A stretch of 64,000 nucleotides of DNA from Loktanella atrilutea (GTDB taxonomy: Bacteria > Pseudomonadota > Alphaproteobacteria > Rhodobacterales > Rhodobacteraceae), in contig NZ_FQUE01000002.1 of assembly GCF_900128995.1 (NCBI RefSeq), positions 62,001 through 126,000 on the forward strand, given 5' to 3'. This document shows, in pieces, positions 39,708 to 49,038 of the stretch; within the stretch, counting starts at the first letter, position 1, and each line of letters begins with the position of its first letter. Made by a program: the position numbers and the translations under genes. The notes beneath the pieces were generated by a model. That model was not told the DNA's origin. It worked only from the letters and a program-made list of their open reading frames with translations, and ran no database searches.

Positions 39708-40511
39708 TCAGTGTACCGCGACGGCGGCCGGGTCCAGCAGGGTCCGTCCGCCGTCGACGGTGACGATCTGCCCGGTGACGAAGCCCGCGGCGTCCGACGC
39801 AAGGTATTGCACCGTATCGCAGATTTCCGCGGCATTGGCGATGCGACCCAGTGGCGTGGCGTCAAGGATCGACTGCCGCGCGCTGTCATGATCGCGCAGC
39901 CAGCCCATCAGGCTGGCCGACAGCACCGACCCCACCTGCACGCCGTTCATCCGGATCCGGTGCGGCGCCAGCGCCACCGCCATCGACCGGGTCATCTGAT
40001 CCAGCGCCGCATTGGCTACGGAAAAGCCCAGCAGTTCCGGATTGGCCCGCCGGCCGGCGATCGAGGACAGGTTCACGATCGACCCGATCGACCCCTCGCT
40101 GCCCGCCTCGGCCTGTTTGATGAAGCGCCGCGCGATCGCCTGGCTCAGCCGCAGGGGCGTCGACAGGTTCTGCATCAGCATGTCCTCGACCGAGGTGTCC
40201 TCGGGGTCGAGGGGCGCCGTCCCCGCCACCTGCCGCGCCGCATTCACGAGGATGTCGACCGTGTCGAAGGCATCGACGGTGGTCGACACGAGGTTGGCGA
40301 TCGACAGCTTCTGCCGCAGGTCGCCGGTGAACATCCGCACGTGATCCGCATCGGCGGTCATCTCGGTCATCTCACGCTCCAGCGCGGCCTCGTCCATGTC
40401 GGCGAGGACGACGTTCGCCCCTGCCCGAACGAAATGCCGCGCCACGGCCAGACCCAGACCATTGGCGGCACCGGTCACGATGGCCGTGCGGCCCTTGATG
40501 GAAAACGACAT
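39708..40511 (-). CDS. SDR-family oxidoreductase
   Basis: A 267-residue short-chain dehydrogenase. Cofactor loop TGAANGLGLAVARHFV near residues 14-29, a VDILVNAAR stretch near 83 in the NNAG place, and catalytic Ser-x(n)-Tyr region where NLSSIAGRRANPELLGFSVANAAL shows Ser but the usual YxxxK is LGFSVANA, so the catalytic Tyr is replaced. C-terminus VTGQIVTVDGG is normal. Either a divergent SDR with altered chemistry or a non-catalytic member. It follows the methyltransferase by 12 bases. Confidence 0.82.
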   Translation of the reverse strand: MSFSIKGRTAIVTGAANGLGLAVARHFVRAGANVVLADMDEAALEREMTEMTADADHVRMFTGDLRQKLSIANLVSTTVDAFDTVDILVNAARQVAGTAPLDPEDTSVEDMLMQNLSTPLRLSQAIARRFIKQAEAGSEGSIGSIVNLSSIAGRRANPELLGFSVANAALDQMTRSMAVALAPHRIRMNGVQVGSVLSASLMGWLRDHDSARQSILDATPLGRIANAAEICDTVQYLASDAAGFVTGQIVTVDGGRTLLDPAAVAVH

Positions 40512-40523
40512 GGCAGACCTCTC

Positions 40524-41501
40524 TCAGGCTTTCAGCGGGCGGGTCGCGTGGAACAGCTTGTAGGCGCCGTCGCCGGGCATCTCGTCGACGTTGCGGAAAT
40601 GCTGGCGCAGCGCCGCCTCGTAGGGCAGGTGCCGGTTGGCCACCATCCAGAGCTTGCCATGCGGGGCAAGCATCCGTGCGCTGGCGGCGATGAAGCCCTG
40701 CCCCAGCGACGGCGTGCCTTTCGATCCGGTGTGGAACGGCGGATTCATCACGATGCCATCGTAGGCGGTCCGGGGCGTCCACGCCAGCGCATCGGCCCAG
40801 TGAAACGCCGCCCGGTCGTCGGTGACATTCAGGCGGGCGCAGGCCAGCGACAGGGCCTCCGCCTCGATCAGGTCAAGCGTTGCGACACCGTCGCGCGCCA
40901 GCACCGCCCGCGACAGGTATCCCCAACCCGCGCCAAGGTCCGCCATGCGCGCCGGCAGTTTCGCCGGCAGCGCCGCGGCAAGCAGGGCCGATCCCTTGTC
41001 GACCGCACCGTCGGAAAAGACGCCGGCGGTGGTATGGTATCCGTGATCGCCCTGCGCGGGGGGCGGCGCGGCCCAGTCTGCCAGCGCGTCGGTGGCCGGG
41101 AACCAGAACAGCCGCCCCTTGGCCTTTGGCAACGAGGGGAATTCGCCCAGCCGGGCGCGGCAGTCCTTGTAAATGCTGTCGATGCCGTCGGTGCGCTGCC
41201 CGTCGACCACGACAAGCTGACCCAGCGCACAGGCCTGCGCGATCATCGACCGGGCCAGCGCCTTGGCCCGCGGCACCACGACGATCATCGTGGGCGCGGC
41301 CACGGCGTCCTGCGTCACGTCATGCCCCGCCTGCGCAAAGGCCTGTGCATCGGGGGCAAAACCCTGCGCGATGCGGATCTGTCGGTCCGCCAGCGGCGAC
41401 AGGTCGTAGTCGGCAGCCGGGCGCATCACGGTCACGGGACCGTCGGGCAAGGACAGAAGCCCGTCTTCAAGGACGGTGTGCAGGCGGGATGTTGCGGCCA
41501 T
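40524..41501 (-). CDS. rsmC: RsmC-like 16S rRNA guanine methyltransferase
   Basis: A 325-residue protein with the two-domain layout of RsmC. The C-terminal SAM domain shows MADLGAGWGYLSRAVLA near residues 188-204, and the MTase small-domain hallmark IVMNPPFHTG near 243-252. The N-terminal half looks like a degenerate copy. RsmC methylates G1207 of 16S rRNA; the family assignment is good, the exact base is inferred. The SDR gene behind it is probably cotranscribed. Confidence 0.82.
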   Translation of the reverse strand: MAATSRLHTVLEDGLLSLPDGPVTVMRPAADYDLSPLADRQIRIAQGFAPDAQAFAQAGHDVTQDAVAAPTMIVVVPRAKALARSMIAQACALGQLVVVDGQRTDGIDSIYKDCRARLGEFPSLPKAKGRLFWFPATDALADWAAPPPAQGDHGYHTTAGVFSDGAVDKGSALLAAALPAKLPARMADLGAGWGYLSRAVLARDGVATLDLIEAEALSLACARLNVTDDRAAFHWADALAWTPRTAYDGIVMNPPFHTGSKGTPSLGQGFIAASARMLAPHGKLWMVANRHLPYEAALRQHFRNVDEMPGDGAYKLFHATRPLKA

Positions 41502-41525
41502 CGGGCGGGAACAGCGCGGGCGGCG

Positions 41526-41849
41526 CTATTCCTTCTCCATCGTGCATTGAAGGGGGTGCTGGTGCCGCTGGGCATAATCCATGACCTGCGCCACCTTGGT
41601 TTCCGCGATCTCGTGGCTGTAGACGCCGACGACGGCGATCCCCTTCTTGTGGACCGTCAGCATGATGTCGAAGGCCTGCGCGTGGGTCATGCTGAAGAAG
41701 CGTTCCAGCACCATCACCACGAACTCCATCGGGGTGAAGTCGTCGTTCAGGATCAGTACCTTGTAAAGCGGCGGGCGCTTCGTCTTCGGCTTTGTCTTCA
41801 GCACGACACCGCTGTCGTTCTGACCGTCCTCGTCATTGCCGCTCGCCAT
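41526..41849 (-). CDS. clpS: ClpS adaptor
   Basis: A 107-residue adaptor that delivers N-end-rule substrates to ClpAP. The core [20 protein letters not shown] near residues 29-48 and the [20 protein letters not shown] region near 66-85 are diagnostic. Start chosen at ATG 41849; the frame continues to 41891 and an ATG at 41870 is possible. clpA is not adjacent. Confidence 0.92.
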   Translation of the reverse strand: MASGNDEDGQNDSGVVLKTKPKTKRPPLYKVLILNDDFTPMEFVVMVLERFFSMTHAQAFDIMLTVHKKGIAVVGVYSHEIAETKVAQVMDYAQRHQHPLQCTMEKE

Positions 41850-42011
41850 GAGCTCGTATCGCGTCCGCATCAAGACTTTGATCCTGCACACATGTCCGTT
41901 GGAAGTGTCTATATAGTCGCTTTGGACGTCATGAAAACCCCCTAACCCGATGGGCCGAAAGCGACGCGGACCCGTGGCCGCGTCGCGGAACGTCGCGCGG
42001 TGCCGGGCCTT

Positions 42012-42614
42012 TCAGCCGGCGAACATGCGCCGGATCTTGGCCAGCGCGCGGTCATAGTCTTCCTTGAACCCGATCGGTTCGAAGAAGCGGCCCTGCGCGT
42101 CGAACAGCAGGACAGAGGCGGAGTGGTCCATCGTGTAGCCGCCATCGTCGAGCGGCACCCGGCGGGCGTAGATGCGAAAGGCGTCCTCGGCCTTGTCGAT
42201 CTGGTCGCGCGGGCCGGACACCCCCACCACGCCCGGCACGACGGAGACATAGTCGCGCATGGTGTCCACCGTGTCCCGTTCGGGATCGACCGTGACGAAG
42301 AAGACGCGCAGCGCCAGCCCGTCCTTGGCCAGATGATCCTGCCATGTCGCCACGTCGCCAAGGGTGGTCGGACAGACTTCCGGGCAGTGGGTGAAGCCGA
42401 AGAACACGGCAGAGGGCGCGCCCTTCAGCGTCTCGGCGGTGAAGGGTTCCCCGGTCGTCGTGGTCAGGGCATAGTCCCCCTGCCCCAGCGTTCCGGTCAG
42501 ATCGAGGGGGTCGGCGCTGTCGGCCCGTGCCAGTTGCATCCAGACGACGACAACCAGCGCCAGTCCGACCAGCGCCCAAAGCCCGGCGCCGGCGACTTTC
42601 ATTCCTCTGGTCAT
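42012..42614 (-). CDS. SCO1/SenC family copper protein
   Basis: A 200-residue protein anchored by one N-terminal helix (LWALVGLALVVVVWMQL). The thioredoxin-like domain has the copper CxxxC in THCPEVCPTT near residues 75-84 and the third ligand His in TMDHSASVLLF near 161-171. SCO proteins deliver copper to the CuA site of cytochrome oxidase. It follows the PCuAC gene by 10 bases and ends a three-gene copper cassette. Confidence 0.92.
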   Translation of the reverse strand: MTRGMKVAGAGLWALVGLALVVVVWMQLARADSADPLDLTGTLGQGDYALTTTTGEPFTAETLKGAPSAVFFGFTHCPEVCPTTLGDVATWQDHLAKDGLALRVFFVTVDPERDTVDTMRDYVSVVPGVVGVSGPRDQIDKAEDAFRIYARRVPLDDGGYTMDHSASVLLFDAQGRFFEPIGFKEDYDRALAKIRRMFAG

Positions 42615-42624
42615 GGCCCCCTCC

Positions 42625-43152
42625 CTATTGCGACATCTTGGCGATGGCGGGCCCGACGGGCAGCATCACCTCGACCGTACCGGCCTGTGCAAAGGTCAGC
42701 GTGACGGGGACCGTCTCGCCCTCTGTCAGAGGGCCGGTCAGGTCCATGAACATCAGGTGATAGCCGCCCGGTTCCAGCGTCACGGTCTCGCCCGCGGGGA
42801 TCGGCAGGCCGTCGGGCAGTTCGCGCATCCGCATGACGTCGCCGTCCATCGCCATCTCGTGCACCTGCGCCGTGCCGGCGATCGGAGTGCTGGCAGAGAC
42901 GAGGGTGTCGTCGGCGGTGCCGTCGTTGGTGACAGTCAGGAATCCGCCGGCCACGGGGGCGTTCGGCAGCGTGGCGCGGGCGAAAGCGCCCGCGATGGTC
43001 AGATCGCCCAGCGTCACCGCCTCCGCGGTCGTAGGGGCGGCACCCTCCGCCATCGGCATGGCGTCGTGGGTCATCGGCATGGCGTCGGACTGCGCCAACG
43101 CGGCTGTGGTGGTGGCGGCGGTCAGCGCGGCCATAATCAGCAGGGTTTTCAT
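42625..43152 (-). CDS. Periplasmic copper chaperone PCu(A)C
   Basis: A 175-residue exported protein starting at ATG 43152 behind GGAG. Signal peptide is KTLLIMAALTAATTTAALAQ; a Met/His-rich stretch follows (SDAMPMTHDAMPMAEG). The copper motif H-M...M...H-M is visible as VHEMAMDGDVMRMREL near residues 97-112 and GGYHLMFMDL near 129-138. PCuAC works with Sco to build the CuA centre. The long upstream frame is a shadow. Confidence 0.9.
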   Translation of the reverse strand: MKTLLIMAALTAATTTAALAQSDAMPMTHDAMPMAEGAAPTTAEAVTLGDLTIAGAFARATLPNAPVAGGFLTVTNDGTADDTLVSASTPIAGTAQVHEMAMDGDVMRMRELPDGLPIPAGETVTLEPGGYHLMFMDLTGPLTEGETVPVTLTFAQAGTVEVMLPVGPAIAKMSQ

Positions 43153-43241
43153 GGAAATCTCCGTTTTGCCCCGGATGCGCGCGGACGCGCCGCGGCCCGC
43201 CCCGGGGAGGGTCTGGACATGCGCCCGACGGGCGCGCGGGA

Positions 43242-43592
43242 TCAGACCGGAAACGGCGGCGCCCTTGGCCGGGCGCGGGAACTGCCGCCCCACGGTGTGC
43301 GAACGAGGGCCGACAGGGCGGACAGGTCCGTGTCCACGGCAAGGCGGAACATCCGCGGCGCGGGCTGCACCGGCGCCGTGTCCGGCAACAGGCGACAGAA
43401 GGGACAATGATCGTGCCCCTCTGCCCCGCTGCCCCCGCAAAGATCGTCGAGTGACCCGCCCGCGGCCAGAAACGCCTCTGTCGTGGCGGGATGCGCGGCG
43501 GGCGCCTTCTGCGCGGCAAAGACGACACTGGTCAGCGCGATCAACAGGATCGCGGCGCAGGTCGTGACGGCGTGATGCAGACGGCGGGTCAT
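43242..43592 (-). CDS. DUF2946-like Cys/His exported protein
   Basis: A 116-residue protein starting at ATG 43592. Hydrophobic N-terminal signal (AVTTCAAILLIALTSVVFA), then a Cys/His cluster GHDHCPFCRLLPD near residues 59-71 typical of DUF2946, a family found next to copper genes. It is the first gene of the PCuAC/Sco cassette, about 90 bases before PCuAC. Role as a metal-binding protein is inferred. Confidence 0.72.
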   Translation of the reverse strand: MTRRLHHAVTTCAAILLIALTSVVFAAQKAPAAHPATTEAFLAAGGSLDDLCGGSGAEGHDHCPFCRLLPDTAPVQPAPRMFRLAVDTDLSALSALVRTPWGGSSRARPRAPPFPV

Positions 43593-43846
43593 GGCGCGAG
43601 AATAGCACCGTTTTCGACATCCGGGAATTGCCGTCTTGTGCCGCGGACGGTTCCGATAAACACCACCCGTTGCGATACACCGGCCAACCCCCACCACATC
43701 TTGACGCATTGCACAAAGACCACAGTCGAAGTCCATGAAAATCAGGGGTTTTCCAAGCGATCCCGACTGTGCTAGCGTCATTCCAACAAGGCGGTCACCG
43801 GGAAAATCCGGGGCTTCGAGGCAGTACCTACAAAGAGGCAAGAGAC

Positions 43847-45238
43847 GTGCAAAATCGTCCCCACACGCGCCACCTGCGCGCCGTTACCCTGTTCCTTCTG
43901 CTTGCCCTGACGCCGGTGGTGGCCTTTGCGGCGCCCTATGCCGCCTTCGTCATGGATGCCCGCACCGGAGAGGTGATCTACGCGCAGAACGCCGACACCC
44001 GGCTGCACCCGGCCTCGCTGACCAAGATGATGACCCTCTACATCGCATTTCAGGCGATCCAGCGGGGCGAGATCACGCTGGACACCGACGTCACCGTCAC
44101 CCGCAACGCCGCCAGCGAGCCGCCGTCGAAACTGGGCCTGAAGGCCGGCCAGAAGATCAAGCTGCGCTACCTGCTGCGCGCCGCCGCCGTCAAATCGGCC
44201 AACGATGCCGCCACCGCCATCGGCGAGGCCATCGGCGGGTCCGAAGAAGCCTTTGCCACGCGGATGAACCGCACCGCCGCCGCGATGGGCATGACCAACA
44301 CGACCTTCAAGAACGCCAACGGGCTGACGCAGGACGGCCACCTGTCCACCGCCCGCGACATGAGCGTGCTGGGCCGTCACGTCATCTATGATTTTCCGCA
44401 GTATTATAACCTCTTCTCGCGCCGCACCGCCGATGCCGGGATCGCAGAGGTGCGCCACACCAACCGCCGCTTCCTCGACAGCTATCCGGGTGCCGACGGG
44501 ATCAAGACCGGCTTCACCAATGCCGCGGGCTTCAACCTCGTGGCCTCTGCCCAACGCGGGCAGGAGCGGATCATCGCGACCGTCTTCGGCGGCACCTCGA
44601 CCGCGCAGCGCAACGGCAAGATCAAGGAACTGATGGACATGGGCTTTGCCAAGGCCCCCGCCAGCGCCACCCTGAACCGGCCGGAGCCGCCCGCCGCCGC
44701 ACCGGCGCCCGCCCCCGCCGCGGCCGCCGCCTTGATGGCGTCGAACACCGGACCCGCCACGAACGGCGGGGCGGGCAAGACCGTGCGCGTCAGCGGCCGC
44801 GTCACCCGCAGCCTGCGCCCCGAGGCGCGGCCCATGCAGGCCGCACCGGCGGTCGATCTGGCGGTCGATACGGACATGATCAACTCGGTTCTGGCAGAGG
44901 CCGTGCAGGTCGCCGCCGTGGCGCCCGGTGCCATTGCCGCCCCCGGTTCCATCCAGCCGCAGGCGCCCGAAGTCGTCACCCGCATCTCGACCTCCGGTGG
45001 GCGGCACTGGGGTGTGAACGTCGGCCGCTACAATTCGCGCTACGACGCGGAAAAGGTGCTGCTGCGCGTCGCCCTGAACGAGATGAGCACGCTGGACGGG
45101 GCCGTGCGCCGCGTCACGCAGAACGCCCGCGGCTTCGACGCGAACTTCATGGGCCTCACGCGGGAAGGTGCCGATCTGGCCTGCCGCCGGTTGCAGGCCC
45201 GGAATCAATCGTGTTTCATGATCGGGTCAGAGGGTTAA
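43847..45238 (+). CDS. D-alanyl-D-alanine carboxypeptidase with SPOR domain
   Basis: A 463-residue penicillin-binding protein. GTG start at 43847 behind GAGG fits the signal peptide (LFLLLALTPVVAFA). Catalytic motifs: SxxK in HPASLTKMM near residue 55, SxN in KSANDAATA near 115, KTG in GIKTGFTNAAGF near 220. An Ala/Pro-rich linker leads to a C-terminal SPOR-like domain (GGRHWGVNVGRYNSRYDAE...), which binds denuded peptidoglycan at the septum. It trims the pentapeptide terminal D-Ala in the periplasm. Confidence 0.93.
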   Translation: MQNRPHTRHLRAVTLFLLLALTPVVAFAAPYAAFVMDARTGEVIYAQNADTRLHPASLTKMMTLYIAFQAIQRGEITLDTDVTVTRNAASEPPSKLGLKAGQKIKLRYLLRAAAVKSANDAATAIGEAIGGSEEAFATRMNRTAAAMGMTNTTFKNANGLTQDGHLSTARDMSVLGRHVIYDFPQYYNLFSRRTADAGIAEVRHTNRRFLDSYPGADGIKTGFTNAAGFNLVASAQRGQERIIATVFGGTSTAQRNGKIKELMDMGFAKAPASATLNRPEPPAAAPAPAPAAAAALMASNTGPATNGGAGKTVRVSGRVTRSLRPEARPMQAAPAVDLAVDTDMINSVLAEAVQVAAVAPGAIAAPGSIQPQAPEVVTRISTSGGRHWGVNVGRYNSRYDAEKVLLRVALNEMSTLDGAVRRVTQNARGFDANFMGLTREGADLACRRLQARNQSCFMIGSEG

Positions 45239-45365
45239 CATCCTCACCCGCGACAATCGGATGGTCGATTTGGACGATCGTTTGCCATCTGCGATTCCGA
45301 CGCTGCCGGGCAACCGGTGGCGTCGATTTCGTTTCGGCGCCCGGTGCGGGCGGGAATAGGGTACG

Positions 45366-46274
45366 ATGCTGCTTCTGACGATCTGGCCGATCTTTGCGCT
45401 GATCTGCGTGGGTTACGTTCTTGCGCGACGCGGTTTTCCCGATGCGGGTTTCTGGCCCGCGGCAGAGCGGATGAACTACTTCGTCCTGTTCCCCGCCCTG
45501 CTGGTATCCAGCCTGCAGGACGCGCCGGTGCGCGATCCCGCCCTGCTGCGGCTGGGCGGTGCGGCGGCGGCGACGGTCTGCATCGCGGCGCTGGTGCTGA
45601 ACCTCGCACGGTGGCGCTGGCCCGTCCCCCCTGCCCGCTTCGGCCCCGCGCTGCAGGGCGTCGTGCGGTTTAACACCTACCTCGGCCTCGCCATCACGGC
45701 CAGCCTTGCGGGACCCGAGGGTCTGGCGCGGGCGGCGGTGTTCCTTGCCGTCGCGGTGCCGGTGGTGAACGTCCTGTCGATCCTCGCCCTGACCGAAGGC
45801 GGCAGCGCCCGGACGCCGCGAGTCCTGCTGGGGACCATGCTGCGCAACCCGTTGATCCTCGCCTGCCTCGCGGGGCTGGCGGTGGCGTTGGCGGGGCATG
45901 GCCTGCCGTTCGGCATCGACAGGTTCCTCGCCCTGCTGGCGCAGGGTAGCCTGCCGCTGGGCCTGCTGTGCGTCGGTGCAGCCCTGCGCCCCGCGGCAAT
46001 GCGGCTGGACCTTGCGGCAATGACCGGCAACGCGGTCCTGCGGCTGCTGTTGATGCCGCTGCTGGCGGCGGGGGTGGCACTGGCCTTCGGCCTGTCAGGG
46101 GTCGAGGCACAGGTGCTGGTCATCTTCTCGGCCATTCCGACGGCGACGACGGCCTATGTCCTGACGCGGCAGATGAACGGCGACGGCCTGCTGATGGCGG
46201 GGATCATCACGACGCAGACTTTGGCCGCCGCCGCCACCCTGCCGCTGGTCCTGCTGCTGCTGGGCCGCAGCTAG
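45366..46274 (+). CDS. AEC-family transporter
   Basis: A 302-residue membrane protein with about ten helices in two halves, of the auxin-efflux-carrier (Mem_trans) family. ALICVGYVLARRGF near residue 11 and NYFVLFPALLVSSLQ near 38 are typical, and the C-terminal half has AIPTATTAYVLTRQMNGD near 253-270, the family end pattern. Substrates of bacterial members are often small organic acids. Substrate not readable here. Convergent with yejF, separated by one base. Confidence 0.85.
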   Translation: MLLLTIWPIFALICVGYVLARRGFPDAGFWPAAERMNYFVLFPALLVSSLQDAPVRDPALLRLGGAAAATVCIAALVLNLARWRWPVPPARFGPALQGVVRFNTYLGLAITASLAGPEGLARAAVFLAVAVPVVNVLSILALTEGGSARTPRVLLGTMLRNPLILACLAGLAVALAGHGLPFGIDRFLALLAQGSLPLGLLCVGAALRPAAMRLDLAAMTGNAVLRLLLMPLLAAGVALAFGLSGVEAQVLVIFSAIPTATTAYVLTRQMNGDGLLMAGIITTQTLAAAATLPLVLLLLGRS

Positions 46275-46275
46275 G

Positions 46276-47871
46276 TCAGACGGCCCGCCCCTCGAAGGCG
46301 GCGGCCATCAGGGCGCGGGTGTAGTCGGTCCGCGGCGCGTCGAAGATCTCCTGCGCCGTCCCTGCCTCCATCACGTCGCCCTGCTTCATCACGATGACCT
46401 TGTGCGACATCGCGCGCACGACCTTCAGGTCGTGGCTGATGAAGACATAGGCCAGACCGTGCCGCTGCTGCAGGTCGCGCAAAAGGTCCACGATCTGCAC
46501 CTGCACGGTCATGTCGAGCGCCGACGTCGGCTCGTCCAGCACCACCAGCTTTGGCCGCAGGATCATGGCCCGCGCGATGGCGATGCGCTGGCGCTGACCG
46601 CCCGAGAATTCGTGCGGGTAACGGTCCATCAGGGCGGGGGTCAGCCCGACCTCCTGCATGATCTCTGCCACCATGTCCCGGTTCTTGCGACCGGGGTCGA
46701 TGTTGTGGATCGTCAGGCCCTCGGCGATGATCTGTTCCACCGTCATCCGGGGGCTCAGGCTGCCGTAGGGGTCCTGAAAGACGATCTGCATGTCGGACCG
46801 CAGGGGCCGCATCTGGCGCTGGTTGAAACCCGCGATATCCTGCCCCTGAAAGATGATCCGCCCTTCGGACCCGATCAGCCGCATGATCGCCAGCGCCAGC
46901 GTTGTCTTGCCCGATCCCGATTCGCCCACGATGCCGACGGTTTCACCGGCGCGGACCGAGAGGCTCGCGTCGTTCACCGCCTTGATGTGGCCCACAGTGC
47001 GCTTCAGCAGGCCGCGCTTGATCGGGAACCAGATCTTCAGGTGCTCGGTCTTAGCGATGACCGACGCATCCTGCGACACAGGCTCCGGGCTGCCGACCGA
47101 TTCGGCGGCCAGCAGCATCTGCGTATAGGGATGCTGCGGGTTGGCAAATATCTCGGCCGTCGGCCCGGTCTCGACGATCAGCCCGTCCTTCATCACGCAG
47201 ACGCGGTCGGCGATCTTGCGCACGATGGTCAGGTCGTGGGTGATGAACAGCATCGACAGGCCGGAGGATTGCTTGAGGTCCGCCAGCAGGTCGAGGATCT
47301 GCGCCTGTATCGTGACGTCGAGCGCCGTGGTCGGCTCGTCCGCGATCAAGAGGTCGGGTCCGTTCGCCAGCGCCATGGCGATCATCACCCGCTGCCGCTG
47401 CCCGCCGGACAGCTGGTGGGGATAGGCCTCCAGCCGCTCCTCCGGGTCGCGGATGCCCACCTGGCGCAGCAGTTCGAGGACGCGGGTGCGGACGGCGTCG
47501 CCGCGCAGGCCCTGATGAAGTTCAATGGATTCCCCAAGCTGCCGCTGGATCGTGTGCAGGGGATTCAACGAGGTCATCGGCTCCTGAAAGATGAAGCTGA
47601 TGTCGTTGCCGCGCACCCGCATCAACTCGCGCTCCGCCGCGCCGACCATCTGGGCGCCGGCATAGGTGATCGACCCCGAGACCTGCGCCGAATCGCCCAG
47701 CAGCTGCACCGTAGACAGGGCGGTGACGGACTTGCCCGACCCGCTCTCGCCCACCAGCGCCACGGTTTCGCCCTTGTGCACCTGAAACGACACCCCGCGC
47801 ACGGCGTGGGTGGTGTCGCCGTCCTGCCGGAAGGAGACGTTCAGGTCGTGGACATCGAGGAGGACGGTCAA
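46276..47871 (-). CDS. yejF: YejF, double ABC ATPase of a peptide/microcin C transporter
   Basis: A 531-residue protein with two ABC ATPase domains, each with Walker A (VGESGSGKSVTAL near residues 39-51 and VGESGSGKTTLAL near 329-341), signature (LSGGQRQRV and FSGGQRQRI) and Walker B (LLIADEPTTALD and LVVLDEPTSALD). A TTG start at 47871 overlaps the yejE stop (TTGA). The frame upstream of this point is a shadow of yejE. It drives import of peptides by YejABE, known for microcin C uptake. Confidence 0.93.
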   Translation of the reverse strand: MTVLLDVHDLNVSFRQDGDTTHAVRGVSFQVHKGETVALVGESGSGKSVTALSTVQLLGDSAQVSGSITYAGAQMVGAAERELMRVRGNDISFIFQEPMTSLNPLHTIQRQLGESIELHQGLRGDAVRTRVLELLRQVGIRDPEERLEAYPHQLSGGQRQRVMIAMALANGPDLLIADEPTTALDVTIQAQILDLLADLKQSSGLSMLFITHDLTIVRKIADRVCVMKDGLIVETGPTAEIFANPQHPYTQMLLAAESVGSPEPVSQDASVIAKTEHLKIWFPIKRGLLKRTVGHIKAVNDASLSVRAGETVGIVGESGSGKTTLALAIMRLIGSEGRIIFQGQDIAGFNQRQMRPLRSDMQIVFQDPYGSLSPRMTVEQIIAEGLTIHNIDPGRKNRDMVAEIMQEVGLTPALMDRYPHEFSGGQRQRIAIARAMILRPKLVVLDEPTSALDMTVQVQIVDLLRDLQQRHGLAYVFISHDLKVVRAMSHKVIVMKQGDVMEAGTAQEIFDAPRTDYTRALMAAAFEGRAV

Positions 47872-49034
47872 GAGAAGGTCTTTCTGGGATCGAACGCGTC
47901 GCGGACCCCTTCGAAGATGAACACCAGCAGCGACAGCATGATCGCGAAGGTGAAGAAGGCGGTGAAGCCGAGCCACGGCGCCTGCAGGTTTTGCTTGGCC
48001 TGCAGCGTAAGCTCGCCCAGCGAGGGGGCCGAGGACGGCAGGCCGAAGCCGAGGAAGTCGAGCGTGGCGAGGGTGGAGATGCCGCCGGTGATCAGGAAGG
48101 GCAGCATGGTCACTGTCGCCACCATGGCATTCGGCAGGATGTGGCGGAACATGATCGTCCGGTCGCGCACGCCCAGTGCCCGCGCCGCGCGGACGTATTC
48201 GAAGTTGCGCGCGCGCAGGAATTCGGCCCGAACGAGGCCCACCAGCGCGGTCCAGCCGAAGAGGACGATCAGGAAGACCAGCAGCCAGAAACTTCGCCCG
48301 AGGATCGCGAACATGATGATGATGACATAAAGCGACGGGATGCCCGACCAGACCTCGATCACGCGCTGGAAGGTCAGGTCGACCCAGCCGCCGAAATAGC
48401 CCTGCACCGCCCCCGCCACGATACCGATCAGGCTGCTGGCGACGGTCACGATCAGGGTGAAGACGATGGACAGGCGGAAACCGTAGATCACGCGGGCGAC
48501 GACGTCGCGCTTGGTGTCGTCGGTGCCCAGCCAGTTGTTGCCGTCTGGCGCCGAGGGCGCCACGCCGGGCACGTCCACGATGGTATTGTAGCTGTAGGGA
48601 ATCAGCGGCCAGACCGTCCAGCCCTTGCTGAAGTTCGGGTCGTCGATGGTGCCCGCGTCGGCGGCCTGAATCGTCCCCTCCGGGTCGTCGAAGCACTTGT
48701 CGGCCAGACCGCCGGTGCGGATCAGGCACTGCACCTCGATGTCGGTGTAACCCGCCTCGGTCTGGAAATCGCCGCCGTAGTCGGCCTCTGAATAGAAGCT
48801 GAAGATCGGCATCCGCAATTCACCGCGGTAATCCACCAGCAGGGGCCGGTCGTTGGCAATGAACTCGGCGAACAGCGACAAGACGAACAGCACGCCGAAG
48901 ATCCACAGCGACCAGACCGCCCGACGGTTGCGCTTGAAGTTGCGCCAGCGGCGCTGGTTCAGGGGCGAGAGATAGGGCGCGCGGGCGGTGGCGGCGCCCA
49001 TCAGGGCCTCTTCATGTGGGTCGATGTTGGTCAC
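47868..49034 (-). CDS. yejE: YejE, permease of peptide/microcin C transporter
   Basis: A 388-residue permease with the binding-protein-dependent transport domain in its C-terminal half (EFVRAARALGV-type EAA loop: YVRAARALGVRDRTIMFRH near residues 286-304). One helix lies near residues 40-65, followed by a long periplasmic loop including FSFYSEADYGG and two cysteines. E. coli YejE is 341 residues, so the loop is somewhat enlarged. Four bases separate it from yejB. Confidence 0.93.
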   Translation of the reverse strand: MTNIDPHEEALMGAATARAPYLSPLNQRRWRNFKRNRRAVWSLWIFGVLFVLSLFAEFIANDRPLLVDYRGELRMPIFSFYSEADYGGDFQTEAGYTDIEVQCLIRTGGLADKCFDDPEGTIQAADAGTIDDPNFSKGWTVWPLIPYSYNTIVDVPGVAPSAPDGNNWLGTDDTKRDVVARVIYGFRLSIVFTLIVTVASSLIGIVAGAVQGYFGGWVDLTFQRVIEVWSGIPSLYVIIIMFAILGRSFWLLVFLIVLFGWTALVGLVRAEFLRARNFEYVRAARALGVRDRTIMFRHILPNAMVATVTMLPFLITGGISTLATLDFLGFGLPSSAPSLGELTLQAKQNLQAPWLGFTAFFTFAIMLSLLVFIFEGVRDAFDPRKTFS

Positions 49035-49038
49035 TGGC

